Positions 7,313 to 16,349 are shown, counted from the first letter of the stretch. The stretch is 37,698 nt of DNA from Candidatus Aquabacterium excrementipullorum (GCA_019112875.1 DXIO01000054.1:1-37698), one strand, 5' to 3'. Notes: generated from the letters alone by a model not told the origin. Program-made: numbers and translations.

Positions 7313-8743
7313 TCAAGCGGCGGCGGGCTGAGGCACGACCACGGTCGACGCGCGGCCTTCGAGGGCCGTCATGACGGTGTTCCAGAGCATCAGGATCATG
7401 CCGCCGAGGTACAGCAGGCCACCCGCCACGCGCAGCACGTAGAAGGGATAGGTGGCCTTGACGCTTTCCACGAAGGTGTAGACCAGGGTGCCGTCGGGGT
7501 TCACCGCGCGCCACATCAGGCCCTGCATCACGCCCGCGATCCACATCGCGGCGATGTACAGCACGATGCCGATGGTGGCCGTCCAGAAGTGCAGCGAGAT
7601 CGCGGGCACGCTGTACATGGTGGTGCGACCGAACAGGCGCGGGATCAGGTAGTACAGCGAGCCCATCGAGATCAGGCCCACCCAGCCCAGGGCGCCAGCG
7701 TGCACGTGGCCGATCGTCCAGTCGGTGTAGTGCGACAGCGCGTTCACCGTCTTGATCGACATCATCGGGCCCTCGAAGGTGGCCATGCCGTAGAACGACA
7801 GGGACACGATCAGGAACTTGAGGATGGCGTCGTCACGCAGCTTGTGCCAGGCACCCGACAGGGTCATGATGCCGTTGATCATGCCGCCCCAGCTGGGCGC
7901 CAGCAGGATCAGCGAGAAGATCATGCCCACCGATTGGGCCCAGTCGGGCAGCGCGGTGTAGTGCAGGTGATGGGGGCCGGCCCACATGTACGTGAAGATC
8001 AGCGCCCAGAAGTGCACGATCGACAGGCGGTAACTGTAGATCGGCAGGTTGGCCTGCTTGGGGATGAAGTAGTACATCATCCCCAGGAAGCCCGCCGTCA
8101 GGAAGAAGCCCACGGCATTGTGGCCGTACCACCATTGCACCATGGCGTCCTGCACACCAGCGTAGGCCGAGTAGCTCTTGGTCAGGCTCACGGGCATGGC
8201 CGCGCTGTTGACGATGTGCAGCAGCGCCACCGCCAGGATGAAACCGCCGTAGAACCAGTTGGCCACGTAGATGTGGCGGATCTTGCGGATCGCCAGCGTG
8301 CCGAAGAACACCACCGCATAGGCCACCCAGACCAGGGCGATCAGGATGTCGATGGGCCATTCCAGCTCGGCGTATTCCTTGCCCTGGGTGATGCCCAGCG
8401 GCAGCGTGATCACGGCCGCGACGATCACGGCCTGCCAGCCCCAGAAGGTGAAGGCAGCCAGCTTGTCGGAGATCAGGCGCACGTGGCAGGTGCGCTGCAC
8501 CACGTAGTACGAGGTGGCCATCAGCGCGCAGCCACCGAAGGCGAAGATCACCGCGTTGGTGTGCAAGGGGCGCAGGCGCCCGTAGGTCAGCCAAGGGATA
8601 CCGAAGTTCAACTCGGGCCAGGCCAGTTGCGAGGCGATCAACACCCCCACCGCCATGCCCACCACCCCCCAGACCACGGAGGCCAGCGCGAACTGCCGGA
8701 CCACGGTGTCGTTGTAGGTGGCAGAACGGTTGTTTGCCATCAT
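7313..8743 (-). CDS. ccoN: Cytochrome cbb3 oxidase catalytic subunit I
   Basis: CcoN is the haem-copper subunit that reduces oxygen to water with high affinity and pumps protons. The 476-residue protein has about twelve membrane helices and the expected histidines: [10 protein letters not shown] (low-spin haem), [25 protein letters not shown] (copper B) with the cbb3 tyrosine region, [10 protein letters not shown] (copper B pair), and [18 protein letters not shown] (haem ligands). The ATG at 8743 is preceded by AGGAG at five bases; a second ATG immediately follows. It heads the structural ccoNOQP set, downstream of ccoI and ccoS on the same strand. Two FNR-type boxes upstream (8797-8810 and 8831-8844) suggest low-oxygen induction. 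Confidence 0.97.
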   Translation of the reverse strand: MMANNRSATYNDTVVRQFALASVVWGVVGMAVGVLIASQLAWPELNFGIPWLTYGRLRPLHTNAVIFAFGGCALMATSYYVVQRTCHVRLISDKLAAFTFWGWQAVIVAAVITLPLGITQGKEYAELEWPIDILIALVWVAYAVVFFGTLAIRKIRHIYVANWFYGGFILAVALLHIVNSAAMPVSLTKSYSAYAGVQDAMVQWWYGHNAVGFFLTAGFLGMMYYFIPKQANLPIYSYRLSIVHFWALIFTYMWAGPHHLHYTALPDWAQSVGMIFSLILLAPSWGGMINGIMTLSGAWHKLRDDAILKFLIVSLSFYGMATFEGPMMSIKTVNALSHYTDWTIGHVHAGALGWVGLISMGSLYYLIPRLFGRTTMYSVPAISLHFWTATIGIVLYIAAMWIAGVMQGLMWRAVNPDGTLVYTFVESVKATYPFYVLRVAGGLLYLGGMILMLWNTVMTALEGRASTVVVPQPAAA

Positions 8744-8768
8744 GCGTTCTCCTGTTTCAACGCTTTCG

Positions 8769-8844
8769 ATTCTGGGTGTGTGCCCCTCGAAAGGCCTTGC
8801 GCAGGATCAAGCGGGGCCCGAAGACGCTTCTTGATCTTCGTCAA
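8769..8844 (-). promoter_or_regulatory. Two FNR/Anr boxes and a class II-type promoter for ccoN
   Basis: Read on the minus strand, TTGACGAAGATCAA (8844-8831) and TTGATCCTGCGCAA (8810-8797) both match TTGAT-N4-ATCAA, with one and two mismatches. A -10-like CAGAAT lies at 8774-8769, about 32 bases from the centre of the proximal box, which is the class II FNR geometry; the distal box is then near -75. Both lie in the last bases of ccoS or just after it, so ccoNOQP could be induced apart from ccoIS. The boxes are seen; the start site is inferred. Confidence 0.7.
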
Positions 8845-8968
8845 GAATCCGTACGCCTTCCTGGTCCAGATTGTCGAATTGCCCGCGATGGACCGACCAG
8901 CCCAGCACGCCCAGGATGAGCAGCACGAGCACCACGGAAAGCGGCAGCAGCAGGTAAAGGATGTCCAC
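8807..8968 (-). CDS. ccoS: Cbb3 oxidase maturation protein CcoS
   Basis: CcoS is a small membrane protein needed for cofactor insertion into cbb3 oxidase. From a GTG at 8968 the product is 53 residues (MDILYLLLPLSVVLVLLILG), with one helix, then the family motif WSVHRGQFDNLDQEGVRILDED and a short tail. I chose this GTG because family members start with this segment. The frame is open to a TTG at 9016, which would add 16 poorly matching residues (VPDAGLGQDRA). No strong ribosome site is visible. It follows ccoI by 55 bases. Its 3' coding end contains one FNR-type box (8831-8844), and its stop codon region overlaps the second, so the gene carries the promoter of the next operon. Confidence 0.88.
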   Translation of the reverse strand: MDILYLLLPLSVVLVLLILGVLGWSVHRGQFDNLDQEGVRILDEDQEASSGPA

Positions 8969-9023
8969 CGCCCGATCTTGACCAAGACCGGCGTCGGGCA
9001 CCTGGAGAAATGTCAAGCCGGCG

Positions 9024-11429
9024 TCATCGAGTGCCGAGGCGGCCCAGGCGCAGTGCGTTGAGCACCACGGCCAGCGAGCTCAAGGCCATGCCCAGCCCGG
9101 CCAGCCAGGGGGGCAGCCAGCCCATCAGGGCCAGAGGGATGCAGATGAAGTTGTACGCCGCCGACCAGGCCAGGTTCTGCCGCACCACGCGCATGGCCGC
9201 CCGGCTGATGCGCACGGCCTGAGGCACGCCGGTGAGGCGCCCGCTCAGCACGATGAAGTCTGCTTGCGACTGCGCCAGGGCCGCGCCCTGGTCCAGCGCG
9301 AAGGACACCGATGCGCGTGCCAGCACGGGTGCGTCGTTGATGCCGTCGCCCACCATCGCGACCACCTGGCCGGCGTGCTGGCAGGCTTGCAGCAGTTCGA
9401 GCTTGTGCTCCGGTGAGGCCTGCGCACCCAGCACGGTCAATGTCAATGATGGGTCCATGCGTTCGATGAACTGCCGCACACGCTCGGTTTGGTCACCCGA
9501 CAGCACGGCAGCACTCACGCCCTGCGCCTTCAAGCCGGCCAATGCGGCAGGGGCCTCCAGACGCACCTGCTCATCCAGCGAGAGCCCGAGCACATCCCCA
9601 TTGCTGGCTTGGGGCCCCTGCCGCGCGAACCATGCGCGCGCCTGCGGCCACTGCGCTGCGTACCCGGCGCGCTCGGCCCCGAGAGCCCAATCCGCCGCGC
9701 CCAGACGCCACAACCGCCCTGCGGCATCCTCGCCTTCGAGCCCCTGCCCCGCCACTTCGCGGATCGACGTCCACGCATCCTGCGCGTGACCGCTTGTCCT
9801 GGCGATGGCCTGAGCCACAGGGTGCTGCGAGTGCGCCGCCAGCGAACCCACCGCGCTCAGCAATGAGGCAGGAACGGTGGCCACGGCGAAGGGCTGGCCG
9901 CGCCACCACACCTCCTGCACGCGCAGGTGCGCGTCGCTCAAGGTGCCCGTCTTGTCGAACAGCACGGTGGAGACCGATGCCAGCGTGTCGATCGCATCCA
10001 GGCGCCTGACCAGCACCCCGCGCCGCGCCAGGGCACCCGCCGCTGCCAACAAGGCCGACGGCGCGGCCAGCGACAACGCGCACGGGCAGGTCACCACCAG
10101 CACCGACACCACCACCCACACGATGCGCGATGGATCGATCCACCACCAGGTCAGCCCGCCCAGCACCGCCAGCAGCAGCACGCCCCACAGGAAAGGCGCG
10201 GCGAAACGATCGGCCATGCGCAGCCATCCAGGCTTTTCGGTCATGGCCTGGTGCACCAGGTTCACGATCTGCTGGTACCGGGTGTCCGGCCCCAGACGTT
10301 CGATACGGCACCACACGGACGCCGCCAGGTTCAGGCTGCCGGCCACGACCACGTCGCCCGGACCACGCGCGACAGGGCGCGATTCACCCGTGAGCATGGA
10401 TTCATCCACCTCCGTGTGGCCTTGCACCACCTGACCGTCGCCCGGGAAAGCCTGTCCCACCGTCAGGCGCACGTGGTCGCCCGGCCGCAGGGACGACAGC
10501 GGCACCCGCTCCACCGAGGCATGCGCCAGCACCTGCGCATCCACCACATCCGATGCGGTCAAGCCCAACGCCCGCTCCACGGCTTCGGGCAAGCGGGCGC
10601 TCAGCGACTCCAGCGAACTCGTCACCTTCTCGCGCGCACGGCTCTCCAGCCAGCGCCCCGTCAGCAGGAAGCTGACGAACATGGTCAGCGAGTCGAAGTA
10701 CACGTCGTGGCCCAGCCAGGCCGAATGCCCGAAGGCCACGCCAGTGCTCACCCCGAACATGGCCGCGATGCCCAGCGCCACCGGTGTGTCCATCGAGATG
10801 CGACGCTGCTTCAACGCCGCCCACGCGCCACTGAAAAAGGGCCCGCACGAGAACAGTATCACTGGCAGGCTCAGCACCCACGCGGCCCAGTTCATCAGCT
10901 GCCAGATGTCGGGCGGGATCTCACGCGTGCCACCCACATACTGGGCGGTGGAGACCATCATCACCTGCATCATGCAGAACCAGGCGACCAGCAGACGCCA
11001 CAGCAGCTTGCGCTGATCCTGCCGGCGCGCGCTGACCTGCCGTGCGCCGGCATCGGGCCATGCGCGGTAACCCGCAGACTGCACCACGCGCACCAGTTGT
11101 GACAGCCGCACGCGCGCCGGGTCGATGTGCAGGCGCGCGCGTTGCGTGGCGCCCTGCACCTGCACATCCCGAACGCCGGGCACGGACTGCAATGCAGCCT
11201 CGATGGTCAACGCGCAGGCCGCGCAGTACATGCCCGACAAGCCCAGACCAATCGGCACCATCCCATCGGCGGCGCGAGGGCCGACCTGGCACTGCGCCAG
11301 CACCACCGGATCGTCCACCCCGGCTGCCTGCGCATCGCTCAGTGGCGCGTTCATGCCCCGTACATCCTGGTCGGCCTTGTCGGCGACGCCAGGAATGGAC
11401 GCGTTAGGAGTGGACAATGACGATGACAT
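9024..11429 (-). CDS. ccoI: Copper-translocating P1B-type ATPase for cbb3 assembly
   Basis: CcoI (FixI) moves copper across the inner membrane for the copper B centre of CcoN. The 801-residue product starts with a Cys-containing N-terminal stretch and a heavy-metal-associated domain with MYCAACAL (Cys69 and Cys72). Membrane helices follow. The transmembrane CPC motif is at 448-450 (VTCPCALSLAAP), the phosphorylation motif DKTGT has Asp492, and the hinge motif GDGINDAPVLA precedes the last two helices. I chose the ATG at 11429 (MSSSLSTP) over a further upstream start at 11459, because the extra residues look unlike the family. The order ccoI-ccoS-ccoNOQP puts copper supply at the front of the cluster. 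It is divergent from the DUF192 gene, with 55 bases between. Confidence 0.93.
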   Translation of the reverse strand: MSSSLSTPNASIPGVADKADQDVRGMNAPLSDAQAAGVDDPVVLAQCQVGPRAADGMVPIGLGLSGMYCAACALTIEAALQSVPGVRDVQVQGATQRARLHIDPARVRLSQLVRVVQSAGYRAWPDAGARQVSARRQDQRKLLWRLLVAWFCMMQVMMVSTAQYVGGTREIPPDIWQLMNWAAWVLSLPVILFSCGPFFSGAWAALKQRRISMDTPVALGIAAMFGVSTGVAFGHSAWLGHDVYFDSLTMFVSFLLTGRWLESRAREKVTSSLESLSARLPEAVERALGLTASDVVDAQVLAHASVERVPLSSLRPGDHVRLTVGQAFPGDGQVVQGHTEVDESMLTGESRPVARGPGDVVVAGSLNLAASVWCRIERLGPDTRYQQIVNLVHQAMTEKPGWLRMADRFAAPFLWGVLLLAVLGGLTWWWIDPSRIVWVVVSVLVVTCPCALSLAAPSALLAAAGALARRGVLVRRLDAIDTLASVSTVLFDKTGTLSDAHLRVQEVWWRGQPFAVATVPASLLSAVGSLAAHSQHPVAQAIARTSGHAQDAWTSIREVAGQGLEGEDAAGRLWRLGAADWALGAERAGYAAQWPQARAWFARQGPQASNGDVLGLSLDEQVRLEAPAALAGLKAQGVSAAVLSGDQTERVRQFIERMDPSLTLTVLGAQASPEHKLELLQACQHAGQVVAMVGDGINDAPVLARASVSFALDQGAALAQSQADFIVLSGRLTGVPQAVRISRAAMRVVRQNLAWSAAYNFICIPLALMGWLPPWLAGLGMALSSLAVVLNALRLGRLGTR

Positions 11430-11484
11430 GGGCCGCCTCACTCTAAGCGCTGCGCGCACGGGCGACCCCGACCAGGATCAAGAA

Positions 11485-12012
11485 ATGACACTGTTTGTCT
11501 TGCGCGAACGCCCCGGCCACACGATGGCCGCCCGTCAACCAGGGGCCACAGCCAAAACCTTGGGCACGGTATTGCTGTGCCTGGGCGGCTGGCTGGGTAC
11601 CACCCCCCCTGCCATGGCCCAGGACGGCCAACCCCAGCGCCTGCCCACCACCACGCTCGGCGCCGGCATGTTCAATATCAAGGTCGAGGTGGCCCAAAGC
11701 CCGCAGGAGCACGCCATCGGCTTGATGTGGCGTACCACCATGCCCACCAACGAGGGGATGATCTTCATCTTCCCGCGGGCTGGCCAACAGTGCTTCTGGA
11801 TGAAGAACACCCTGCTGCCCCTGTCCGTGGCCTTCATCGACGACAAGGGCACCATCGTCAACCTCGACGAGATGCAGCCCCAGACCGAAAACCCGCACTG
11901 TTCGACCAGGCCCGTGCGCTTCGTGCTGGAGATGAACAAGGGGTGGTTCACCAAGCACGGCTTCAAGGCTGGCGACAAGCTGACAGGCGCGCCCTTCGGC
12001 ACGCCGAAGTAA
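11485..12012 (+). CDS. Secreted DUF192-family protein
   Basis: The 175-residue product has an N-terminal hydrophobic signal (about 16-45) ending in PPAMA|QDG, so it is probably exported to the periplasm. It then has a single DUF192 domain: FNIKVEVAQSPQEHAIGLMWRTTMP, NEGMIFIFP, CFWMKNTLLPLSVAFID and LEMNKGWFTKHGFKAGD. The biochemical role of DUF192 is not established. AGGA seven bases before the ATG at 11485 supports this start. A second ATG at 11524 would give a more usual 32-residue signal peptide but has no clear ribosome site. It is divergent from ccoI and convergent with the patatin-like gene, with 22 bases between stops. Confidence 0.82.
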   Translation: MTLFVLRERPGHTMAARQPGATAKTLGTVLLCLGGWLGTTPPAMAQDGQPQRLPTTTLGAGMFNIKVEVAQSPQEHAIGLMWRTTMPTNEGMIFIFPRAGQQCFWMKNTLLPLSVAFIDDKGTIVNLDEMQPQTENPHCSTRPVRFVLEMNKGWFTKHGFKAGDKLTGAPFGTPK

Positions 12013-12034
12013 CCAGCGCCCTTGCCTTGTTCAG

Positions 12035-13024
12035 TCAGCGGTTGCGCGCCGCCGTCAGCCGCTGGCGCAGCGTGTCCAGCACCGCGTAGGTCGCCTCGCG
12101 CCCGGCCAGCACCGACAGCCGCCGGTTGCTGAAATCCGCCCCGCCGATGCCCGACAGCTTGGGCCGCACCACCACGTCTGCGTCCTGCAGTTCGTGCTGA
12201 CTGATGCTGTGACCCATGATGTTGAAGGTCTGCAGCAGGATCTGGATGGAGCTCTGTGTGGGCTGGCCCTGCGGAATGGCCGAGATGTCCACCGCGATGA
12301 CCACGTCCGCACCCATTTGCTGGGCGTAGCGCACGGGGATCGGTGACACCAGGCCGCCATCCACATACTCGCGCCCGCCGATCTTCACGGGCTGGAACAC
12401 CGCCGGCACGGCGCTCGATGCGCGCACGGCCGCGCCCGGATCACCCCGGCGGAACAGGATCGGCTCGCCGGAGTTCAGGTCCGTGGCCACGATGCCCAGC
12501 GGGATACGCATCTGCTCGATGGTCTTTCCGCCGGTCTTGTCGCGGATGAACTTGGCCAGCGCTTCTCCCTTCATCAGTGAGCGGCCCGGAAACACCCAGT
12601 CGGTGATGGACGACTCGTCCAGCGTCATCGCCATCTGCTCCATCTCGGTGGGCGTGCGCCCCGAGGCATACAGCGCCGCCACCATCGACCCGGCCGAGGT
12701 GCCCACCACGATGTCCGGCTTGATGCCCTGCTCTTCCAGCACCTGCAGCACGCCAATGTGGGCGAAACCGCGCGCCGCACCGCCACCGAAGGCCACGGCG
12801 ATCTTGATCTGGCGGGACGGCTTCGGCGTGGGCGCCACCGTCACCGGTGTGTCGATCACTGGCGCCTGCGTCTGGTTGACCGGCGCTTGGCTTTCACGGC
12901 CGCCCAGCAGGCTGCCACAGCCACTCAAGGCCAGCGCCGCGACCAGCGCCGCGACGCCCAAACGCGGCCTGATTGTTTTATATATCCCACAGGAATTAAC
13001 AACTTCCAAAAATGTTCTTCTCAT
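12035..13024 (-). CDS. Patatin-like phospholipase family lipoprotein (RssA-like)
   Basis: The 329-residue protein carries a lipoprotein signal with lipobox LSGC (Cys36 by the ATG at 13024) and a Thr/Pro-rich linker to about residue 70. A patatin domain follows: oxyanion-hole motif GGGAARG at 80-86, nucleophile Ser110 in GTSAG, and catalytic Asp222 in DGGLVSPIPV. These predict a lipid-anchored serine acyl hydrolase, probably facing the periplasm; its substrate is unknown. The start is uncertain. The first 20 residues (MRRTFLEVVNSCGIYKT) are encoded by unusually AT-rich DNA that looks like the shared promoter region of the divergent sulfate operon, so a TTG start near 12962 just before VAALVAALALSGC is possible. 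It stands alone and convergent with the DUF192 gene. Confidence 0.88.
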   Translation of the reverse strand: MRRTFLEVVNSCGIYKTIRPRLGVAALVAALALSGCGSLLGGRESQAPVNQTQAPVIDTPVTVAPTPKPSRQIKIAVAFGGGAARGFAHIGVLQVLEEQGIKPDIVVGTSAGSMVAALYASGRTPTEMEQMAMTLDESSITDWVFPGRSLMKGEALAKFIRDKTGGKTIEQMRIPLGIVATDLNSGEPILFRRGDPGAAVRASSAVPAVFQPVKIGGREYVDGGLVSPIPVRYAQQMGADVVIAVDISAIPQGQPTQSSIQILLQTFNIMGHSISQHELQDADVVVRPKLSGIGGADFSNRRLSVLAGREATYAVLDTLRQRLTAARNR

Positions 13025-13116
13025 TTATATAGAACCTTTTTACAGTTCAGCCTCATTCAAACTGCCTGGCATGGAGCCCGGCATCTTCAGCGCTCAGCGC
13101 AGCAAGTTCTTTAAAG
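12970..13116 (+). promoter_or_regulatory. AT-rich promoter region of the sulfate assimilation operon
   Basis: The region is sharply more AT-rich than its surroundings, with TTTTATATAT at about 12977 and TTTATATAG at 13024-13032. It contains the inverted repeat GTTCT-N12-AGAAC (13014-13035). LysR-type activators such as CysB bind dyads of this kind, and CysB controls these genes in many proteobacteria, but no cysB gene is in view. No convincing -35 is visible, as often at activated promoters. It partly overlaps the annotated 5' end of the patatin-like gene. Confidence 0.4.
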
Positions 13117-13893
13117 ATGTTCGATTGGACTGCGATTGCCGCGGGTGCCGGCGTGGGCCTCATTGTGGGACTGACCGGCGTCGGTGGTGGTTCCCTGATG
13201 ACGCCCCTGCTGATCTCGGTTTTCCACCTGGACAAGGCCGTGGCCATCGGCACGGACCTGTGGTTCGCAGGGCTGACCAAGGTGTCCGGCTCCGTGGCGC
13301 ACCACCGCGAAGGCCACGTCGATTACCACATCGTGAAAAAACTGCTGCTGGGCAGCATCCCGGCCAGCATCGCGACCATGGTGTTCATGCACCTGGAAGG
13401 CATCAGCAAGAGCCGCGACAACGCGCTGGCCTATGCGCTGGGCATCGCCCTGCTGCTCACCGCCATCACCGTGGCCTTCCGCCCTGTGTGGCACCGCGTG
13501 GGGATGTGGCTGGAGCGCTGGATCACGCGCGAGCGCCGCCCGGCCCTGACGGTGCTGTGCGGGGCCATCCTGGGCGTGCTGGTCTCGCTCAGCTCGATCG
13601 GGGCCGGCGCACTGGGCGCCACCATGATCCTGCTGCTGTACCCGCGTCTGGACATGAAACGCCTGGTCGGCACCGACATCGCGCACGCCGTCCCCCTGAC
13701 CATCGTGGCCGGCATCGGCCATGCCTCTTTGGGCAACGTGGAATGGCTTCTTCTGATCGAATTGTTGGCGGGCTCCATCCCCGGGATCTGGGTGGGCGCC
13801 AAGCTGACGAAGCAATTGCCTGAGACAATCACGCGTTTCGCGCTGTGCATCTGTCTGGTCATCGCCGCCCGCAAGGTTTTGCTGACGGCCTGA
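13117..13893 (+). CDS. TauE/SafE-family sulfite/sulfonate exporter-like permease
   Basis: This is a 258-residue inner-membrane protein of the TauE/SafE family with about eight helices. It shows the twin family motifs GLIVGLTGVGGGSLMTPLL near the start and LGVLVSLSSIGAGALGATMILLLYP in the second half, the usual internal duplication. It is the first gene of the plus-strand run leading to cysI (97 bases downstream), so it probably moves sulfite, sulfate or a related sulfur anion as part of assimilation, perhaps exporting excess sulfite. The direction of transport cannot be read from the sequence. The ribosome site before the ATG is weak. The position just after the AT-rich promoter region supports the start. 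Confidence 0.88.
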   Translation: MFDWTAIAAGAGVGLIVGLTGVGGGSLMTPLLISVFHLDKAVAIGTDLWFAGLTKVSGSVAHHREGHVDYHIVKKLLLGSIPASIATMVFMHLEGISKSRDNALAYALGIALLLTAITVAFRPVWHRVGMWLERWITRERRPALTVLCGAILGVLVSLSSIGAGALGATMILLLYPRLDMKRLVGTDIAHAVPLTIVAGIGHASLGNVEWLLLIELLAGSIPGIWVGAKLTKQLPETITRFALCICLVIAARKVLLTA

Positions 13894-13990
13894 GGCGAGC
13901 CCCACCGCCCGGCCAGCTCCCCACAACAAGACACCGCCGCGAACATCTTTTTTGACACATTGACGCCCGGTCGCCCGCCGGATTGATGCC

Positions 13991-15700
13991 ATGTATCAGT
14001 ACACCGAATTCGACAAGCACTTCGTCCGCCAGCGCGCGGCCCAGTTCCGCGACCAGCTCGAACGCAACCTGGCCGGCAAGCTGGGTGACGACGAGTTCCG
14101 CCCCCTGCGCCTGCAGAACGGCTGGTATGTGCAGCGCCACGCCCCCATGTTGCGCGTGGCCGTGCCCTATGGCGAGCTGTCGTCCAAACAGGTTCGCCAG
14201 CTGGCCCGCATCGCCCGCGAGTACGACCGCGGCTATGCCCACTTCACCACGCGCCAGAACGTCCAGTACAACTGGATCCCGCTGGTCAAGTCCGCCGACG
14301 TGATGGACCTGCTGGCTGAGGTCAACATGCACGGCATTCAAACGTCGGGCAACTGCATCCGCAACATCACGGCCGACGCCATGGTGGGCGTGGCCGAAGA
14401 CGAGATCATCGACGCCCGCCCCTACTGCGAGGTGATCCGCCAGTGGTCCACCCTGCACCCCGAGTTCGCCTTCCTGCCGCGCAAGTTCAAGATCGCCGTC
14501 AGCGGCGCCAAGGAAGACCGCGCGGCCACCTACTGGCACGACATCGGCCTGCACCTCGTCAAGAACGACGCCGGTGAAGTCGGCTTCAAGGTGCTGGTGG
14601 GCGGTGGCATGGGCCGCACGCCCGTGATCGGCACCGAGATCAACGCCTTCGTGCCATGGCAGCAGATCCTGGTCTACATCGAGGCCATCGTGCGCGTCTA
14701 CAACCGCTACGGCCGCCGCGACAACATGTACAAGGCCCGGATCAAGATCCTGGTCAAGGCCGAAGGCCAGAAGTTCTTTGACCAGGTCAACGAAGAGTTC
14801 GACAACATCCTGACGCGCGACGTCGATGGCGCCGCCCACCTGATCCCGCAGGCCGAGTTCGACCGCGTGAACGCCGGCTTCAGCAACCCCGCCTCGGTGC
14901 AGGCCCACACGCCCACGGGCAATGGTCTGCCTGCTGATGCGAGCGACACCGACAAGGTGCAATTCACCAAGTGGCAAGAGCGCAACGTGCGCGGCCACAA
15001 GGTGCAGGGCTACAAGAACGTCACGCTGTCCGTGAAGCGCCCGGGCCAAGCGCCTGGTGACGCCACCGACACGCAGATGGACGCCATCGCCGACATCGCC
15101 GACAAGTTCAGCGCTTCCGAAGTGCGCGTCACGCACGACCAGAACGTGCTGCTGCCCTGGGTGCGTGAAGAAGACCTGTTCGCCGTGTGGCAGGCCGCCA
15201 AGGCCGCCAGCTTCGCCGCCCCCAACATCGGCCTGCTCAGCGACATGATCGCCTGCCCCGGCGGTGATTTCTGCGCGCTGGCCAATGCCCGCTCCATCCC
15301 CATCGCCAACGAGCTGATCGAGCGTTATCAAGACCTGGACGAGCTCTACGACATCGGCGAGATCGACCTGCACATCTCCGGCTGCATCAACTCCTGCGGC
15401 CACCACCACAGCGGCCACATCGGCATCCTGGGTGTCGATAAGGACGGCACCGAGTGGTACCAGATCACCCTGGGCGGCTCCGACGGCTCCGACCACGCGC
15501 CCACCAGCGTGGCCGGCAAGGTGATCGGCCCCTCGTTCTCGGCCGATGAAGTGACCGACGTGATCGAGGCCGTGGTCGAGACCTACCGCGCCCAACGCGC
15601 CGCCAGCGAGAAGTTCGTCGACACAGTGAAGCGCATCGGCTTGGATCCGTTCAAGACCGCCGCCAACGCCGTGCGCCGCACCACGGCCAAGGCCGCCTGA
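13991..15700 (+). CDS. cysI: Sulfite reductase haemoprotein (sirohaem/4Fe-4S)
   Basis: The protein reduces sulfite to sulfide in cysteine synthesis, in the cytoplasm. The 569 residues hold the two ferredoxin-like half domains and the sirohaem-[4Fe-4S] ligands Cys422, Cys428, Cys465 and Cys469 (CPGGDFC and CINSC, spacing C-x5-C, then C-x3-C). The N-terminal half shows YAHFTTRQNVQYNW and the TSGNCIRNIT motif. Neither length nor motifs distinguish strictly between sulfite and nitrite reductase. The neighbours DUF934, CysH, CysD and CysN fix the sulfite role. No cysJ flavoprotein gene is present in the window, so the electron donor is not NADPH-CysJ by local evidence. The ATG at 13991 gives the conserved MYQYTEFDK start. 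Confidence 0.95.
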   Translation: MYQYTEFDKHFVRQRAAQFRDQLERNLAGKLGDDEFRPLRLQNGWYVQRHAPMLRVAVPYGELSSKQVRQLARIAREYDRGYAHFTTRQNVQYNWIPLVKSADVMDLLAEVNMHGIQTSGNCIRNITADAMVGVAEDEIIDARPYCEVIRQWSTLHPEFAFLPRKFKIAVSGAKEDRAATYWHDIGLHLVKNDAGEVGFKVLVGGGMGRTPVIGTEINAFVPWQQILVYIEAIVRVYNRYGRRDNMYKARIKILVKAEGQKFFDQVNEEFDNILTRDVDGAAHLIPQAEFDRVNAGFSNPASVQAHTPTGNGLPADASDTDKVQFTKWQERNVRGHKVQGYKNVTLSVKRPGQAPGDATDTQMDAIADIADKFSASEVRVTHDQNVLLPWVREEDLFAVWQAAKAASFAAPNIGLLSDMIACPGGDFCALANARSIPIANELIERYQDLDELYDIGEIDLHISGCINSCGHHHSGHIGILGVDKDGTEWYQITLGGSDGSDHAPTSVAGKVIGPSFSADEVTDVIEAVVETYRAQRAASEKFVDTVKRIGLDPFKTAANAVRRTTAKAA

Positions 15701-15729
15701 TCCCACGGCATCGAAGAAGGACACACACC

Positions 15730-16236
15730 ATGAAATTCATCGACCAGCGCCATGACCAGTGGCACACCGTGGGTGGCGAAGATGGCCCGATGGCCCACCC
15801 GCCCTGCAAGTCCTACAGCCTGCTGACCTTGGCCCAGTGGCACGCCGTGCGCGAATCCTGGCCCACCCAGGACTCGGCTGACTACAAGCCCGTCGGCGTG
15901 ATCGTGCCCAACGACGAAGACATCGAAGTGATCGAGGCCGACGTGAACCGCCTGGCCCTGGTGGTGCTGCAGTTCCCCAAGTGGGTGGACGGCCGCGCCT
16001 ACACGCAAGGCCACATCCTGCGTTCGCGCTACCGCTTCAAGGGCGAGATCCGCGCCACCGGCGAAGTGCTGGTGGACATGATGCCCCTGCTGGCCCGCAC
16101 GGGCTTCGACGCCGTGGTGCTGCGCCACGACCAGGACCGCGCCGCCGCCGAGCGCGCACTGGGCTTCTTCGCCGCGCGTGGCCACTACCAGGGCGACGTG
16201 CAGGTGACCAAGCCGGTGTTCAACCGCGCGGCCTGA
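15730..16236 (+). CDS. DUF934 protein of the sulfite reduction operon
   Basis: This 168-residue soluble protein belongs to the DUF934 family, which is repeatedly encoded just after cysI in proteobacteria and is usually described only as probably involved in sulfite reduction. Visible conserved stretches are WHAVRESWP, GVIVPNDEDIEVIEADV, ALVVLQFPKWVDGRAYTQGHILRSRYRFKGEIRATGEVLVDMMPLLARTGFD broken across the middle, and RAAAERALGFF near the end. There are no cysteine clusters or nucleotide-binding motifs, so it is unlikely to carry a redox centre itself. AGAAGGA precedes the ATG. It starts 29 bases after cysI and is followed by cysH after 113 bases. Its function is unknown; an accessory or electron-transfer partner of CysI is the natural guess. 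Confidence 0.88.
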   Translation: MKFIDQRHDQWHTVGGEDGPMAHPPCKSYSLLTLAQWHAVRESWPTQDSADYKPVGVIVPNDEDIEVIEADVNRLALVVLQFPKWVDGRAYTQGHILRSRYRFKGEIRATGEVLVDMMPLLARTGFDAVVLRHDQDRAAAERALGFFAARGHYQGDVQVTKPVFNRAA

Positions 16237-16349
16237 TCAGCGTCCCCACGCTGATCCCACGACCGACCTTGACGCACGTACTTTTCGCCCCGATCTGATC
16301 ACGGACAGCCCTTTCCACTGACCGTACAGACCGCCCCGAGGGATTCCCC

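Noticed and set aside
6524-9061. An 845-codon open frame on the plus strand
   Set aside because: It is antisense to ccoNOQP and ccoS, is rich in His, Arg, Gln and Gly as expected for a GC-rich shadow frame, and has no domain or ribosome site.
11468-11481. A possible FNR box between ccoI and the DUF192 gene
   Set aside because: Only one half (ATCAA) matches; the other half CCGAC does not, so I do not call it.
13859-15724. A 621-codon open frame on the minus strand
   Set aside because: Antisense to cysI, whose family and iron-sulfur motifs are certain; no motif in the reverse frame.
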